Shown here piece by piece: positions 1-6,026 of a stretch of DNA of 6,847 bases. Made by a program: the position numbers and the translations under genes. The stretch comes from AM-2324 sp042091035 (GTDB lineage: Bacteria > Bacteroidota > Bacteroidia > Chitinophagales > Saprospiraceae), in contig JBELIG010000177.1 of NCBI GenBank assembly GCA_042091035.1, positions 1 through 6,847 on the forward strand. The letters run 5' to 3'. Position 1 is the first letter of the stretch; every line of letters begins with the position of its first letter. The notes beneath the pieces were generated by a model. The model ran no database searches, was not told where the DNA came from, and worked only from the letters and a program-made list of their open reading frames with translations.

Positions 1-113
1 ACCTTCAGATTGAGCTTTCTAAGGATGAGATTCTAGAAATGCAATGGGGAAATGAAGGTACAGTTCAATCGTTTATAAATAGAGTTCGAGCTTCTGCTCA
101 AGAAGGTGAATAA
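1..113 (+). CDS. C-terminal fragment of an unrecognised protein (36 residues visible)
   Basis: An open frame enters from the left edge (first full codon at 3) and ends at a TAA at 111-113. The visible tail begins LQIELSKDEILEMQWGNEG, continues with a short helix-like stretch containing FINRVR, and ends in a charged tail, AQEGE. It is soluble-looking, acidic/basic mixed and probably helical, with no membrane segment. I do not recognise the family from this tail. It lies 38 bp upstream of nth on the same strand, and I see no promoter-like TAnnTTTG in that gap, so the two are probably co-transcribed. That it is real rests on its open frame, its well-mixed amino-acid composition and its tidy spacing to nth. 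The reading is an inference because most of the gene is outside the window. Confidence 0.6.
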   Translation, partial: LQIELSKDEILEMQWGNEGTVQSFINRVRASAQEGE

Positions 114-151
114 TTGATACAGAGGAATAGGAAGTCTAAAAATATCATAGA

Positions 152-808
152 ATGACAAAACAGGAAATCGTAAACGATATTGAAAAGATCCTTGAAAGTC
201 TTTATCCTGAGACTCCTGTTCCTCTGGATCATAAAGATCCTTATACTCTGTTGATTGCAGTGTTGCTATCTGCACAGTGTACGGACGAACGTGTAAATAA
301 GGTGACACCTGCTTTATTTGAGCTTGCTGATAATCCGTTTGATATGGCAAAGCAAGATGTCGAGGCTATTCGCCTGATCATAAGACCCTGTGGCTTGTCT
401 CCGAGGAAATCTAAGGCAATCTATGACTTGTCTCATATTTTGATTGATAAGTACGATGGTGCGGTTCCTAATGATATGGCATTACTAGAGGAATTGCCGG
501 GTGTAGGGCATAAAACAGCAAGTGTTGTGGTAGCTCAAGCCTATGGAGTGCCTGCTTTTCCTGTGGATACTCATATACATCGTTTGGCATATCGTTGGAA
601 GCTGAGTACAGGCAAAAATGTGGATAGGACAGAGGCTGATCTCAAAAGATTATTTCGTAAAGAGATTTGGAACAAATTGCATTTACAGATAATTTTCTTT
701 GGTCGGGAGTATTGTCCCGCAAGAGGTCATAATCCATATTCCTGCCCAATTTGTAGTAAATATGGTCGGAAAGGATTGTTTCAAGAATTTGACAAGAAGA
801 AAAAATAA
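152..808 (+). CDS. nth: Endonuclease III (DNA glycosylase/AP lyase) with an altered C-terminal metal site
   Basis: This is the base-excision-repair enzyme that removes oxidised pyrimidines and cleaves the abasic site by beta-elimination; it acts on chromosomal DNA in the cytoplasm. It has 218 residues, close to the roughly 211 of E. coli Nth. The family block LLSAQCTDERVN is at 38-49. The helix-hairpin-helix LPGVGHKTA (115-123) carries the catalytic Lys121, and FPVDTHIHR (136-144) carries the catalytic Asp139. Both key residues are intact, so it should be active. The C-terminal cluster loop is unusual. E. coli has C-x6-C-x2-C-x5-C, whereas here Cys188, Cys198 and Cys201 are present with nine residues between the first two, His193 lies midway, and there is no fourth cysteine in the remaining 17 residues. 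The protein ends in a lysine run. The start at 152 gives the expected N-terminal length; no Shine-Dalgarno is visible. The stop is 3 bp from the convergent tamL stop. Confidence 0.95.
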   Translation: MTKQEIVNDIEKILESLYPETPVPLDHKDPYTLLIAVLLSAQCTDERVNKVTPALFELADNPFDMAKQDVEAIRLIIRPCGLSPRKSKAIYDLSHILIDKYDGAVPNDMALLEELPGVGHKTASVVVAQAYGVPAFPVDTHIHRLAYRWKLSTGKNVDRTEADLKRLFRKEIWNKLHLQIIFFGREYCPARGHNPYSCPICSKYGRKGLFQEFDKKKK

Positions 809-811
809 AGC

Positions 812-3226
812 TTAGAAAGGATAACCCAGTGCCAGATTGAAATTGGCCTTGTTATTTTCTCCTAATATTTCTCCGGGTTTTAACCAAAAATATTCTTGGT
901 TGTTCTCTAGAGTAGGATAGGGGTTTCTTAATCGTATACCAGCGTCTACTCTCAAAATGAAATATGTAAAATCTATCCGAAGGCCAATGCCCGAGTTTAC
1001 AGCATTATAATTTTTGAAATTGTCCCAGGTTAATTGAGCGTTGGGACGATCGGCGTCATCATATAGAAGCCAAACGTTACCCATATCAAAGAAAAGAGCA
1101 GTCTCGTAATTAATTCCGCCCAATGAAAAGAGCGGTAGGCGGTATTCAAAATTTAATTCTATATGAATATCACCGGACTGTACAAAACTGTTCGCTTCTG
1201 ATTCTGGTATAACTCCTCCAGGGCCGATACTTCTTATTAGCCATCCACGCATACTTTCAGGACCTCCGACATAAAATTGCTTAACAAATGGGATGGCGCT
1301 AGAAAAACCAACAGGTTTAGCTATTCCTGAAATCATTCTGAAAGCAAAACTTGTCTTATTTGTATACTTTTTTGTGTAAGTATAGGAGAAGTAACTTTTA
1401 AGATATTGCGAAAACTCTATGAATTCTTCATCTTCGTCCTTTGTTTTGATTTTCCATATCACATCATCACCCGATTGCTTCAAACTATTATAAAGAGCAT
1501 TTAAACCTAGAATTTCAAGACCTGATACTTCAAGTCCAAAGCCGAAAGTTCTTGATTCTCCGTATTTAGGGACCAGTTTCTTATATTGATAAGTGAAATC
1601 TCTAAAAAGAAATCCTGTGAAGAATTGCTTTGTAAAACTAGAAGCTAAGTAGGCATTTTGGGAAATTACTGTTTCATTAAATTGATCTTCAATTTTTGGA
1701 TTGAAAAAATCCAAGCCCAGCATATCTATATTTAGCAACCTGTTTTTCCTACTCGTTATTTCATAACCGTACTTGGTATTGAAGGAATGTAAACTGTAAA
1801 ATTGAAAGTTCAATATATTATCATAGGAAATACCCAAATGGGTTTTAGTATTCCTTTTTATGCCATTGTAATTTTTATCGGATAATATATTGAGCTTGTT
1901 CAATCCTTTGAATATACCCAGGTAATCTACAAATTTAGGATAGTAGATATCCATATTTGCGTGAATATCAAGGTTGTTAACGAGTGAATCTCTCGCTTCC
2001 TTAAGGTTTAAGGCCATACCGGCTTCTAGTCCTGTTATAAAAAGCTCTGCACCCTTTAGAAAATTTCTATGTTGTAGAGATACGTTTGATGAAATACCAA
2101 AAAGCCTTAAGAAGGATGTACTTGCAGTACCTTGTTTGGAAATATTTAACTCACCATTTGCCCCAAAAGCAAATCGCTTATTTGGCGTTAAATAAATTTT
2201 GATATTTAAAGTGTTGGCTTGATCAGGATCGAGTTCTTTTTTAATGTTGACGAAGCCATACATTTCAAGTTGACCGAGTTTGCGGTTTGTTTGATTAAAT
2301 TTTGTTTGGCTGTAGGTATCTCCAGTTTTAAAAGCAATTGCATCTTTTAATACATCCTTTCTAATAATCAGCCTCTGATTTTGTTGAATGATTTGAATGC
2401 CATTATCAATACTGTCTTTCTTTACAAAATCGTTTATAGAAGGGTCGTAGTCCGGGAAGATGGTGATCTCTCCTATGACGTACTTTTTGTGTGTTAATGC
2501 GTTAGATGGGCTTAAAATGTCTAAGCTGACCTTGAATTCCTGTTCTGTGGAATCTACTTTTAGTTTATCTATGAAATGGGTGCCAAATAGGGCATAACCC
2601 TCATCTTTTAGAACCTGACTAATGCGTTGAATTTCTTGATTATATAATGTTTCATCTAGACGTTGACCAGGAGATAGAAAGGATGAGGATTCAAGCAAGT
2701 CAAGATATTTTTCAAGCGTGGTATCTCTGGTTGAATAGATTAGGTCAGAGATTACATATGGTTTGCCTGGCGCAATTTCATACCTTGCTTTGAGTTTTTG
2801 ACCTTTATTGTCTTTATAGATTTTTATACCCTGAACCTCTGCTTCAAAATATCCACGGCTGTGCAGATAATTTGAAATATTGATTGCAGTGCTTTCCATT
2901 GTTGAATCATTGAATATTACTGGAACTTGTCCGAACTGTTCCCTGATCCACTGTTTAAATCTAGTTGTATCTGATTCATTGGAATATTTGTAGTAGTAGT
3001 ATTGTTTAGGGATTCCAAGAAATTTGTCATTAGGTTTTTGCAGAAAAAGGGTGTTGAGATCTGTATTTATATCCTCATTTTTGCTTAGTTCTTTGTCTTT
3101 AAGAACGACAATTTCATTCTCAACAAGGAAGCTTTCGTCACCACCTAGGTATTTGGTTACATTACAGGCACTGAGAAAAAAGAGCAAACTTACTACAAAG
3201 ACTATGTGACCTAAATTTACTTTCAT
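812..3226 (-). CDS. tamL: TamL-type outer-membrane assembly lipoprotein (Omp85/BamA-TamA superfamily)
   Basis: This is an 804-residue outer-membrane beta-barrel with periplasmic POTRA repeats, of the Omp85 superfamily that inserts proteins or supports envelope homeostasis. The N-terminus is a lipoprotein signal: a hydrophobic stretch at 7-18 and lipobox LSAC ending at Cys21. A lipidated TamA relative is the TamL form known from Bacteroidota. POTRA-like signatures with the GY/GF turn appear at about 118-131 (NYLHSRGYFEAEV), 202-214 (ISQVLKDEGYALF) and 315-330 (RKLGQLEMYGFVNI). The barrel runs from about 350 to the end, with the conserved loop-6 type motif MRGW at 659-662 (family VRGF/Y) after YVGGPES. 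The last strand, NFNLALGYPF, ends in the terminal Phe804 expected of a barrel assembly signal. Length and domains look complete. Cys21 is followed by NVTKYLGG, with no obvious acidic surface-export signal, so the anchor probably faces the periplasm (inference). tamB, often adjacent in this phylum, is not downstream. It diverges from the RNA methyltransferase gene. Distinguishing TamL from another BamA-like paralogue needs a phylogeny. Confidence 0.85.
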   Translation of the reverse strand: MKVNLGHIVFVVSLLFFLSACNVTKYLGGDESFLVENEIVVLKDKELSKNEDINTDLNTLFLQKPNDKFLGIPKQYYYYKYSNESDTTRFKQWIREQFGQVPVIFNDSTMESTAINISNYLHSRGYFEAEVQGIKIYKDNKGQKLKARYEIAPGKPYVISDLIYSTRDTTLEKYLDLLESSSFLSPGQRLDETLYNQEIQRISQVLKDEGYALFGTHFIDKLKVDSTEQEFKVSLDILSPSNALTHKKYVIGEITIFPDYDPSINDFVKKDSIDNGIQIIQQNQRLIIRKDVLKDAIAFKTGDTYSQTKFNQTNRKLGQLEMYGFVNIKKELDPDQANTLNIKIYLTPNKRFAFGANGELNISKQGTASTSFLRLFGISSNVSLQHRNFLKGAELFITGLEAGMALNLKEARDSLVNNLDIHANMDIYYPKFVDYLGIFKGLNKLNILSDKNYNGIKRNTKTHLGISYDNILNFQFYSLHSFNTKYGYEITSRKNRLLNIDMLGLDFFNPKIEDQFNETVISQNAYLASSFTKQFFTGFLFRDFTYQYKKLVPKYGESRTFGFGLEVSGLEILGLNALYNSLKQSGDDVIWKIKTKDEDEEFIEFSQYLKSYFSYTYTKKYTNKTSFAFRMISGIAKPVGFSSAIPFVKQFYVGGPESMRGWLIRSIGPGGVIPESEANSFVQSGDIHIELNFEYRLPLFSLGGINYETALFFDMGNVWLLYDDADRPNAQLTWDNFKNYNAVNSGIGLRIDFTYFILRVDAGIRLRNPYPTLENNQEYFWLKPGEILGENNKANFNLALGYPF

Positions 3227-3256
3227 TTAATCTTATCTAAAATATTTATAATTTTG
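3226..3256 (+). promoter_or_regulatory. Probable Bacteroidota-type promoter for the SpoU methyltransferase gene
   Basis: Within the 73-bp divergent region, TAATTTTG at 3249-3256 matches the phylum's -7 box TAnnTTTG exactly. TTTA at 3226-3229, one base off the -33 TTTG, lies exactly 19 bp upstream. Transcription would then begin near 3262, giving a leader of about 38 nt that includes a run of eight T (3268-3275) before the ATG at 3300. The opposite strand has no comparably good match for tamL. The assignment is by motif only, and such boxes arise easily in AT-rich DNA. Confidence 0.5.
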
Positions 3257-3299
3257 AAGCTATAACCTTTTTTTTAAAAGATTTGTTCAAAACAGATTC

Positions 3300-4055
3300 A
3301 TGGCAATTAGCAATGCACAATTAAAGCTTCTCCAATCCTTAAAGCTAAAAAAGTTCAGGCAAAAGTACGGCAAATATGTTGTAGAAGGTCCAAAAATGGT
3401 CGATGAGTTGATTTCTAATAAATCTAATTCAGTTGATACTATTTATACAACTCTACCTTACAAGGACAAATTGTTGGCAAAAGGATATAATGGCTCTATT
3501 ATTGAAATTAATGATAAAGACCTAAAGAAAGTATCTGCTTTAAAGACGCCTAACCAGGTTGTAGCAGTTGCAGAACTTCCAAATCTAGAGGATGTTCCGA
3601 GCTTGTCAGTCGAAAAGGTGTCTTTGTATTTGGATCGTATTCAGGACCCTGGCAATCTTGGCACAATCATAAGGATTGCGGATTGGTTTGGTATAAAGAA
3701 CGTTGTTTGTGCACCGGGAACAGTAGATGTTTATAGTTCAAAAGTAATTCAGTCAACTATGGGAGCAATATATAGGGTTGAGATCTCTTATGTCGATTAT
3801 GATAAATTAATAGCAAAAAATAGTGCTTTGAAATCTTTTGGTGCTGTCTTAGATAGCGGCAAATCTATTTATGATTTGGGTAAAGAGGTCCCGGGCTTAT
3901 TAGTTATAGGTAATGAATCTCAAGGTATATCTCCAGCACTTAAATCTCAGCTTCATCACCAAATTAGTATACCTAGAATTGAAGCTAAGGGTGCGGAGTC
4001 TTTAAATGCAGCGGTAGCTTGTGGTATTATCTGTGGTCAACTTATCAGACCTTAA
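3300..4055 (+). CDS. SpoU/TrmH-family RNA 2'-O-methyltransferase
   Basis: This is a SAM-dependent methyltransferase of the knotted SPOUT class, expected to 2'-O-methylate a ribose in rRNA or tRNA; the target cannot be told from sequence. It has 251 residues. The N-terminal part (about 8-90) matches the substrate-binding domain seen in RlmB/TsnR-like members, with KYVVEGPKMVDEL at 25-37. The catalytic domain has all three motifs. Motif 1 is LDRIQDPGNLGTIIRIADW (111-129), with the conserved Asn119 and Arg125. Motif 2 is LVIGNESQGI (201-210), with Glu206. Motif 3 is ISIPRIEAKGAESLNAAVA (222-240), with Ser234-Leu-Asn236. It should be active. It diverges from tamL, with a promoter-like site upstream. 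Its TAA (4053-4055) overlaps the stop of the convergent lipoprotein gene. The start at 3300 is supported by the complete N-terminal domain; there is no Shine-Dalgarno. It could be named rlmB- or trmH-like, but I would not assign a symbol. Confidence 0.93.
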   Translation: MAISNAQLKLLQSLKLKKFRQKYGKYVVEGPKMVDELISNKSNSVDTIYTTLPYKDKLLAKGYNGSIIEINDKDLKKVSALKTPNQVVAVAELPNLEDVPSLSVEKVSLYLDRIQDPGNLGTIIRIADWFGIKNVVCAPGTVDVYSSKVIQSTMGAIYRVEISYVDYDKLIAKNSALKSFGAVLDSGKSIYDLGKEVPGLLVIGNESQGISPALKSQLHHQISIPRIEAKGAESLNAAVACGIICGQLIRP

Positions 4056-4504
4056 TTCAAAGGTGTGAATTCGAATTCCTTATTTTCTGCATCGAGTAAC
4101 CTTAGATTATTTGCTTTTAGGCGGTTTATATCTAAATAAAATAAACTATCGTAAGGTGCAGTCTCCTGAAATTGTATAGAACAATCGAATTCAAGTGCTT
4201 CTTTGTTTTGACCTAATATCCAATCTCCAGACACAGAATCTGTAACATAAGTACTTCCCTCTATACGTTGAAAATAAAAATTGAAGATCCCGTCATTGTT
4301 CAAGATTAGAACTCTATTTGTTTCAGCGCCAAGAAGGGGAGTGGCCCCTTGGCTCGAATAGGTCACAGCAGCCGTACAATTCCATGAATTGACTAACCTT
4401 GCATCTTTTGAACGAAATGATATGTAGGGGCCGTCTTGGTATCTTTTACACGAAAATAAACTAAGACTAAAGGCCGCAATAATCAATAGGAGCGAAATTC
4501 TCAT
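4052..4504 (-). CDS. Small secreted lipoprotein, possibly lipocalin-like, function unknown
   Basis: This is a 150-residue protein with a clear lipoprotein signal: Arg2, a hydrophobic core at 4-17 and lipobox LFSC ending at Cys19, followed by KRYQDGP. The mature part of about 130 residues is rich in alternating hydrophobic/polar segments: LVNSWNCTAAV (37-47), RVLILNNDGIFNFYF (64-78), SGDWILGQ (92-99), LEFDCSI (104-110) and a closing LDINRLKANNLRLLD (124-138). That pattern, an early Trp, a mid-protein GDW and a final 'I-x-x-L-x-x-x-x-L-x-L' strand, resembles the small lipocalin-like lipoproteins common in Bacteroidota; this is a fold guess, not a match I can prove. Cys43 and Cys108 could form a disulphide. 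It is the last gene of the five-gene minus-strand run. Its ATG overlaps the maf stop as ATGA (4504-4501), pointing to translational coupling. An internal GC-rich hairpin lies at 4328-4353. No function can be assigned. Confidence 0.82.
   Translation of the reverse strand: MRISLLLIIAAFSLSLFSCKRYQDGPYISFRSKDARLVNSWNCTAAVTYSSQGATPLLGAETNRVLILNNDGIFNFYFQRIEGSTYVTDSVSGDWILGQNKEALEFDCSIQFQETAPYDSLFYLDINRLKANNLRLLDAENKEFEFTPLN
4328..4353. repeat. GC-rich inverted repeat inside the lipoprotein gene
   Basis: GCCAAG (4328-4333) pairs with CTTGGC (4348-4353), and GGG (4336-4338) pairs with CCC (4345-4347). This makes a nine-base-pair stem with a two-base AA bulge and a six-base loop, GAGTGG. It is markedly GC-rich for this AT-rich DNA. 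Neither side has a T-tract, so it does not look like a standard intrinsic terminator. It is wholly within coding sequence and may be chance. Confidence 0.45.
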
Positions 4505-5079
4505 GCGATTAATTTAAGTAAATTCTTGTAAACTAATTGAACAGGTAGACCCATAATATTATTATATGTCCCTTCGATCTTAGTTATTTTACAATGACCT
4601 ATCCATTCTTGAATAGCATAGGAACCAGCTTTGTCATAAGGGTTGAAGTGATCTACATAATATTCAATTTCTTCTGTACTAAGTGCATTTAAAAACACTG
4701 TTGAAGTCTCTGAGAAAACTACCTTTTGATCCCCGAATATCATGCAAACTCCTGTAATGACTTCATGACTAGAGTTGGATAGTTGCTGGAGTGTGGTAAT
4801 TGCATCTTCGCGATCTTTAGGTTTTCCAAAGATTTTATTATTCTTTAGAACAATGGTATCTGCTGCGATTAGAAGTTCTTCTTTTTTAAGTAGTTTTTTC
4901 GATGCATCTGCCTTCAATTCTGCCAAATATGCAGCAACAGAATCTTTTGGCGTGTCGGCAGGAAAAAGCTCTTCAACTTCTACAGAGTCTACTCGTATTT
5001 TAAATCCAGCTTCTTTGAGTAATTGGCTTCTTCGGGGCGACTTTGAAGCTAGAAGAATAGGTGTATTGAAAATTTTCAT
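4501..5079 (-). CDS. maf: Maf-family nucleoside triphosphate pyrophosphatase (YhdE-like)
   Basis: Members hydrolyse non-canonical or surplus nucleoside triphosphates (dTTP/UTP for the YhdE type) to the monophosphate and pyrophosphate, cleaning the cytoplasmic nucleotide pool; they are also linked to septum inhibition. It has 192 residues, the normal length. The N-terminal signature LLASKSPRRSQLL (9-21) has the phosphate-binding Ser14/Arg16-17. AADTIV (72-77) carries the catalytic Asp74, and GKPKD (85-89) has Lys86. The block YDKAGSYAIQEW (148-159) with Gln157 is the form associated with dTTP/UTP-specific YhdE rather than 7-methyl-GTP-specific YceF. GLPV (177-180) closes the family pattern. 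All key residues are present. It sits 3 bp after the UbiA gene and overlaps the lipoprotein start by 4 nt, so it is an internal operon gene. Confidence 0.94.
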   Translation of the reverse strand: MKIFNTPILLASKSPRRSQLLKEAGFKIRVDSVEVEELFPADTPKDSVAAYLAELKADASKKLLKKEELLIAADTIVLKNNKIFGKPKDREDAITTLQQLSNSSHEVITGVCMIFGDQKVVFSETSTVFLNALSTEEIEYYVDHFNPYDKAGSYAIQEWIGHCKITKIEGTYNNIMGLPVQLVYKNLLKLIA

Positions 5080-5082
5080 GGC

Positions 5083-6021
5083 TTATCGTATAAAGACAAG
5101 TAAAAGGATTCCTGTCAGGATTATTAATTTATATAGTTTACTTAATTTATTGAAGTCTGATTCAGTCTTAGCTGATCTAAGTTTCAATAAACTGAATATG
5201 GTCATAGGAAAAATACAAATTATAAAAAAAAGAACGCCAAGGTATATTCCCTCCAAAAATAAGTATAAACAAAAACACAACTGTACGAAAATAAAAAGGA
5301 GTATTAATACTTTGGATACTCTAAGTACAACCCGCAATGGATATGAATTTGCAAAGGTTGTTAACTCAGCTTGCTTATCAGCTTCTTTATCTTCGAGATC
5401 TTTGATGATTTCTCGAATTAAAGTGCTCAAAAATGAAAATAGTAGATAAAAACTTAGAATTCGGGTAAAGAATTGAAATGCTGTGGGACTGGATGCTTTT
5501 AATTTTAAAATACCAGGTGCTTCTGCTAAATAAATCATGAGAGTAGGGAAGATACAAAGTACAGCAATAAGTAGGTTTCCAAACAGGATTGTACTCTTTA
5601 ATTTTTTTGCATAGATGTACAAAATGTAGGTGCCAACTGGGTAGAGAAGGCTTAATGCCCATTCATTGTATTTGTTGGCTAGATATAAGGTTAATAGCAT
5701 CCCTAGAGTGCTAATTATCCAGTAAGTCCTTTTGAAGTAAATAATTGGGACTCCCGTTTCTTGTAAGGATATTTTGTTCGAATGTGCTTGGTCTGTTTTG
5801 AGATCGTAAAGATCGTTGATTAGATATCCTGCTCCCATTATAAAGGCCAAATCAATTGTTAGGAGTATAAGGTCGGTCAGGCTTAATCTCAAGCCAATAT
5901 TAAAGGATTCTAAAATATTGTAGAATAAAAAAAAGTAAATAAAGCATTGAAGAAGAATAATGGTCAGCAGGTTAATCGGCCTGCATTTTTTTAACAATAT
6001 AATTCCATGCTTCAATGCCAT
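5083..6021 (-). CDS. UbiA-superfamily membrane prenyltransferase, (di)geranylgeranylglyceryl-phosphate-synthase-like
   Basis: This is an integral membrane enzyme that transfers an isoprenoid chain from a prenyl diphosphate to an acceptor. It has 312 residues with about eight or nine hydrophobic segments (roughly 18-36, 47-66, 99-115, 121-137, 143-164, 183-201, 235-255, 258-278 and 297-311). Both Asp-rich Mg-diphosphate motifs of the superfamily are intact: NDLYDLKTD (69-77; Asn69, Asp70, Asp73, Asp77) after the first two helices, and DLEDKEAD (208-215; Asp208, Asp211, Asp215) after REIIK. In Bacteroidota, UbiA proteins in this position next to maf and a KdsC-like phosphatase are usually annotated as geranylgeranylglycerol-phosphate geranylgeranyltransferase, an archaeal ether-lipid step. 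The true acceptor is not established, and an aromatic or quinone precursor is possible. It lies 5 bp after the KdsC-like gene and 3 bp before maf. The protein is complete, with no Shine-Dalgarno. Confidence 0.88.
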   Translation of the reverse strand: MALKHGIILLKKCRPINLLTIILLQCFIYFFLFYNILESFNIGLRLSLTDLILLTIDLAFIMGAGYLINDLYDLKTDQAHSNKISLQETGVPIIYFKRTYWIISTLGMLLTLYLANKYNEWALSLLYPVGTYILYIYAKKLKSTILFGNLLIAVLCIFPTLMIYLAEAPGILKLKASSPTAFQFFTRILSFYLLFSFLSTLIREIIKDLEDKEADKQAELTTFANSYPLRVVLRVSKVLILLFIFVQLCFCLYLFLEGIYLGVLFFIICIFPMTIFSLLKLRSAKTESDFNKLSKLYKLIILTGILLLVFIR

Positions 6022-6026
6022 ATTAG

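Noticed and set aside
33..350. Minus-strand open frame of 105 codons opposite the gene tail and the start of nth
   Set aside because: It lies antisense to nth and the upstream gene and shows no motif or promoter.
809..814. Repeated AAGCTTAG string at the nth/tamL junction and again near 6549-6556 before kdsC
   Set aside because: An eight-base match at two places is expected by chance in 6.8 kb and there is no shared context.
1974..2195. Plus-strand open frame of 73 codons opposite tamL (a similar one lies at 3024-3209)
   Set aside because: It is antisense to conserved POTRA/barrel coding sequence, with no initiation context or family resemblance.
4067..4078. Perfect 12-bp palindrome GAATTCGAATTC near the convergent stops
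   Set aside because: It simply encodes the repeated Glu-Phe-Glu-Phe near the lipoprotein C-terminus; there is no loop or T-tract and no sign of a terminator or operator role.
4775..5449. Plus-strand open frame of 224 codons antisense to maf and the UbiA gene
   Set aside because: It spans two well-supported minus-strand genes, its product is a Ser/Arg/Lys-rich string with no domain, and it crosses the maf/UbiA junction. It is a shadow of the real coding strand.
5387..5662. Minus-strand open frame of 91 codons within the UbiA gene in another frame
   Set aside because: It is fully inside a gene with intact motifs and has low-quality composition and no recognisable family.
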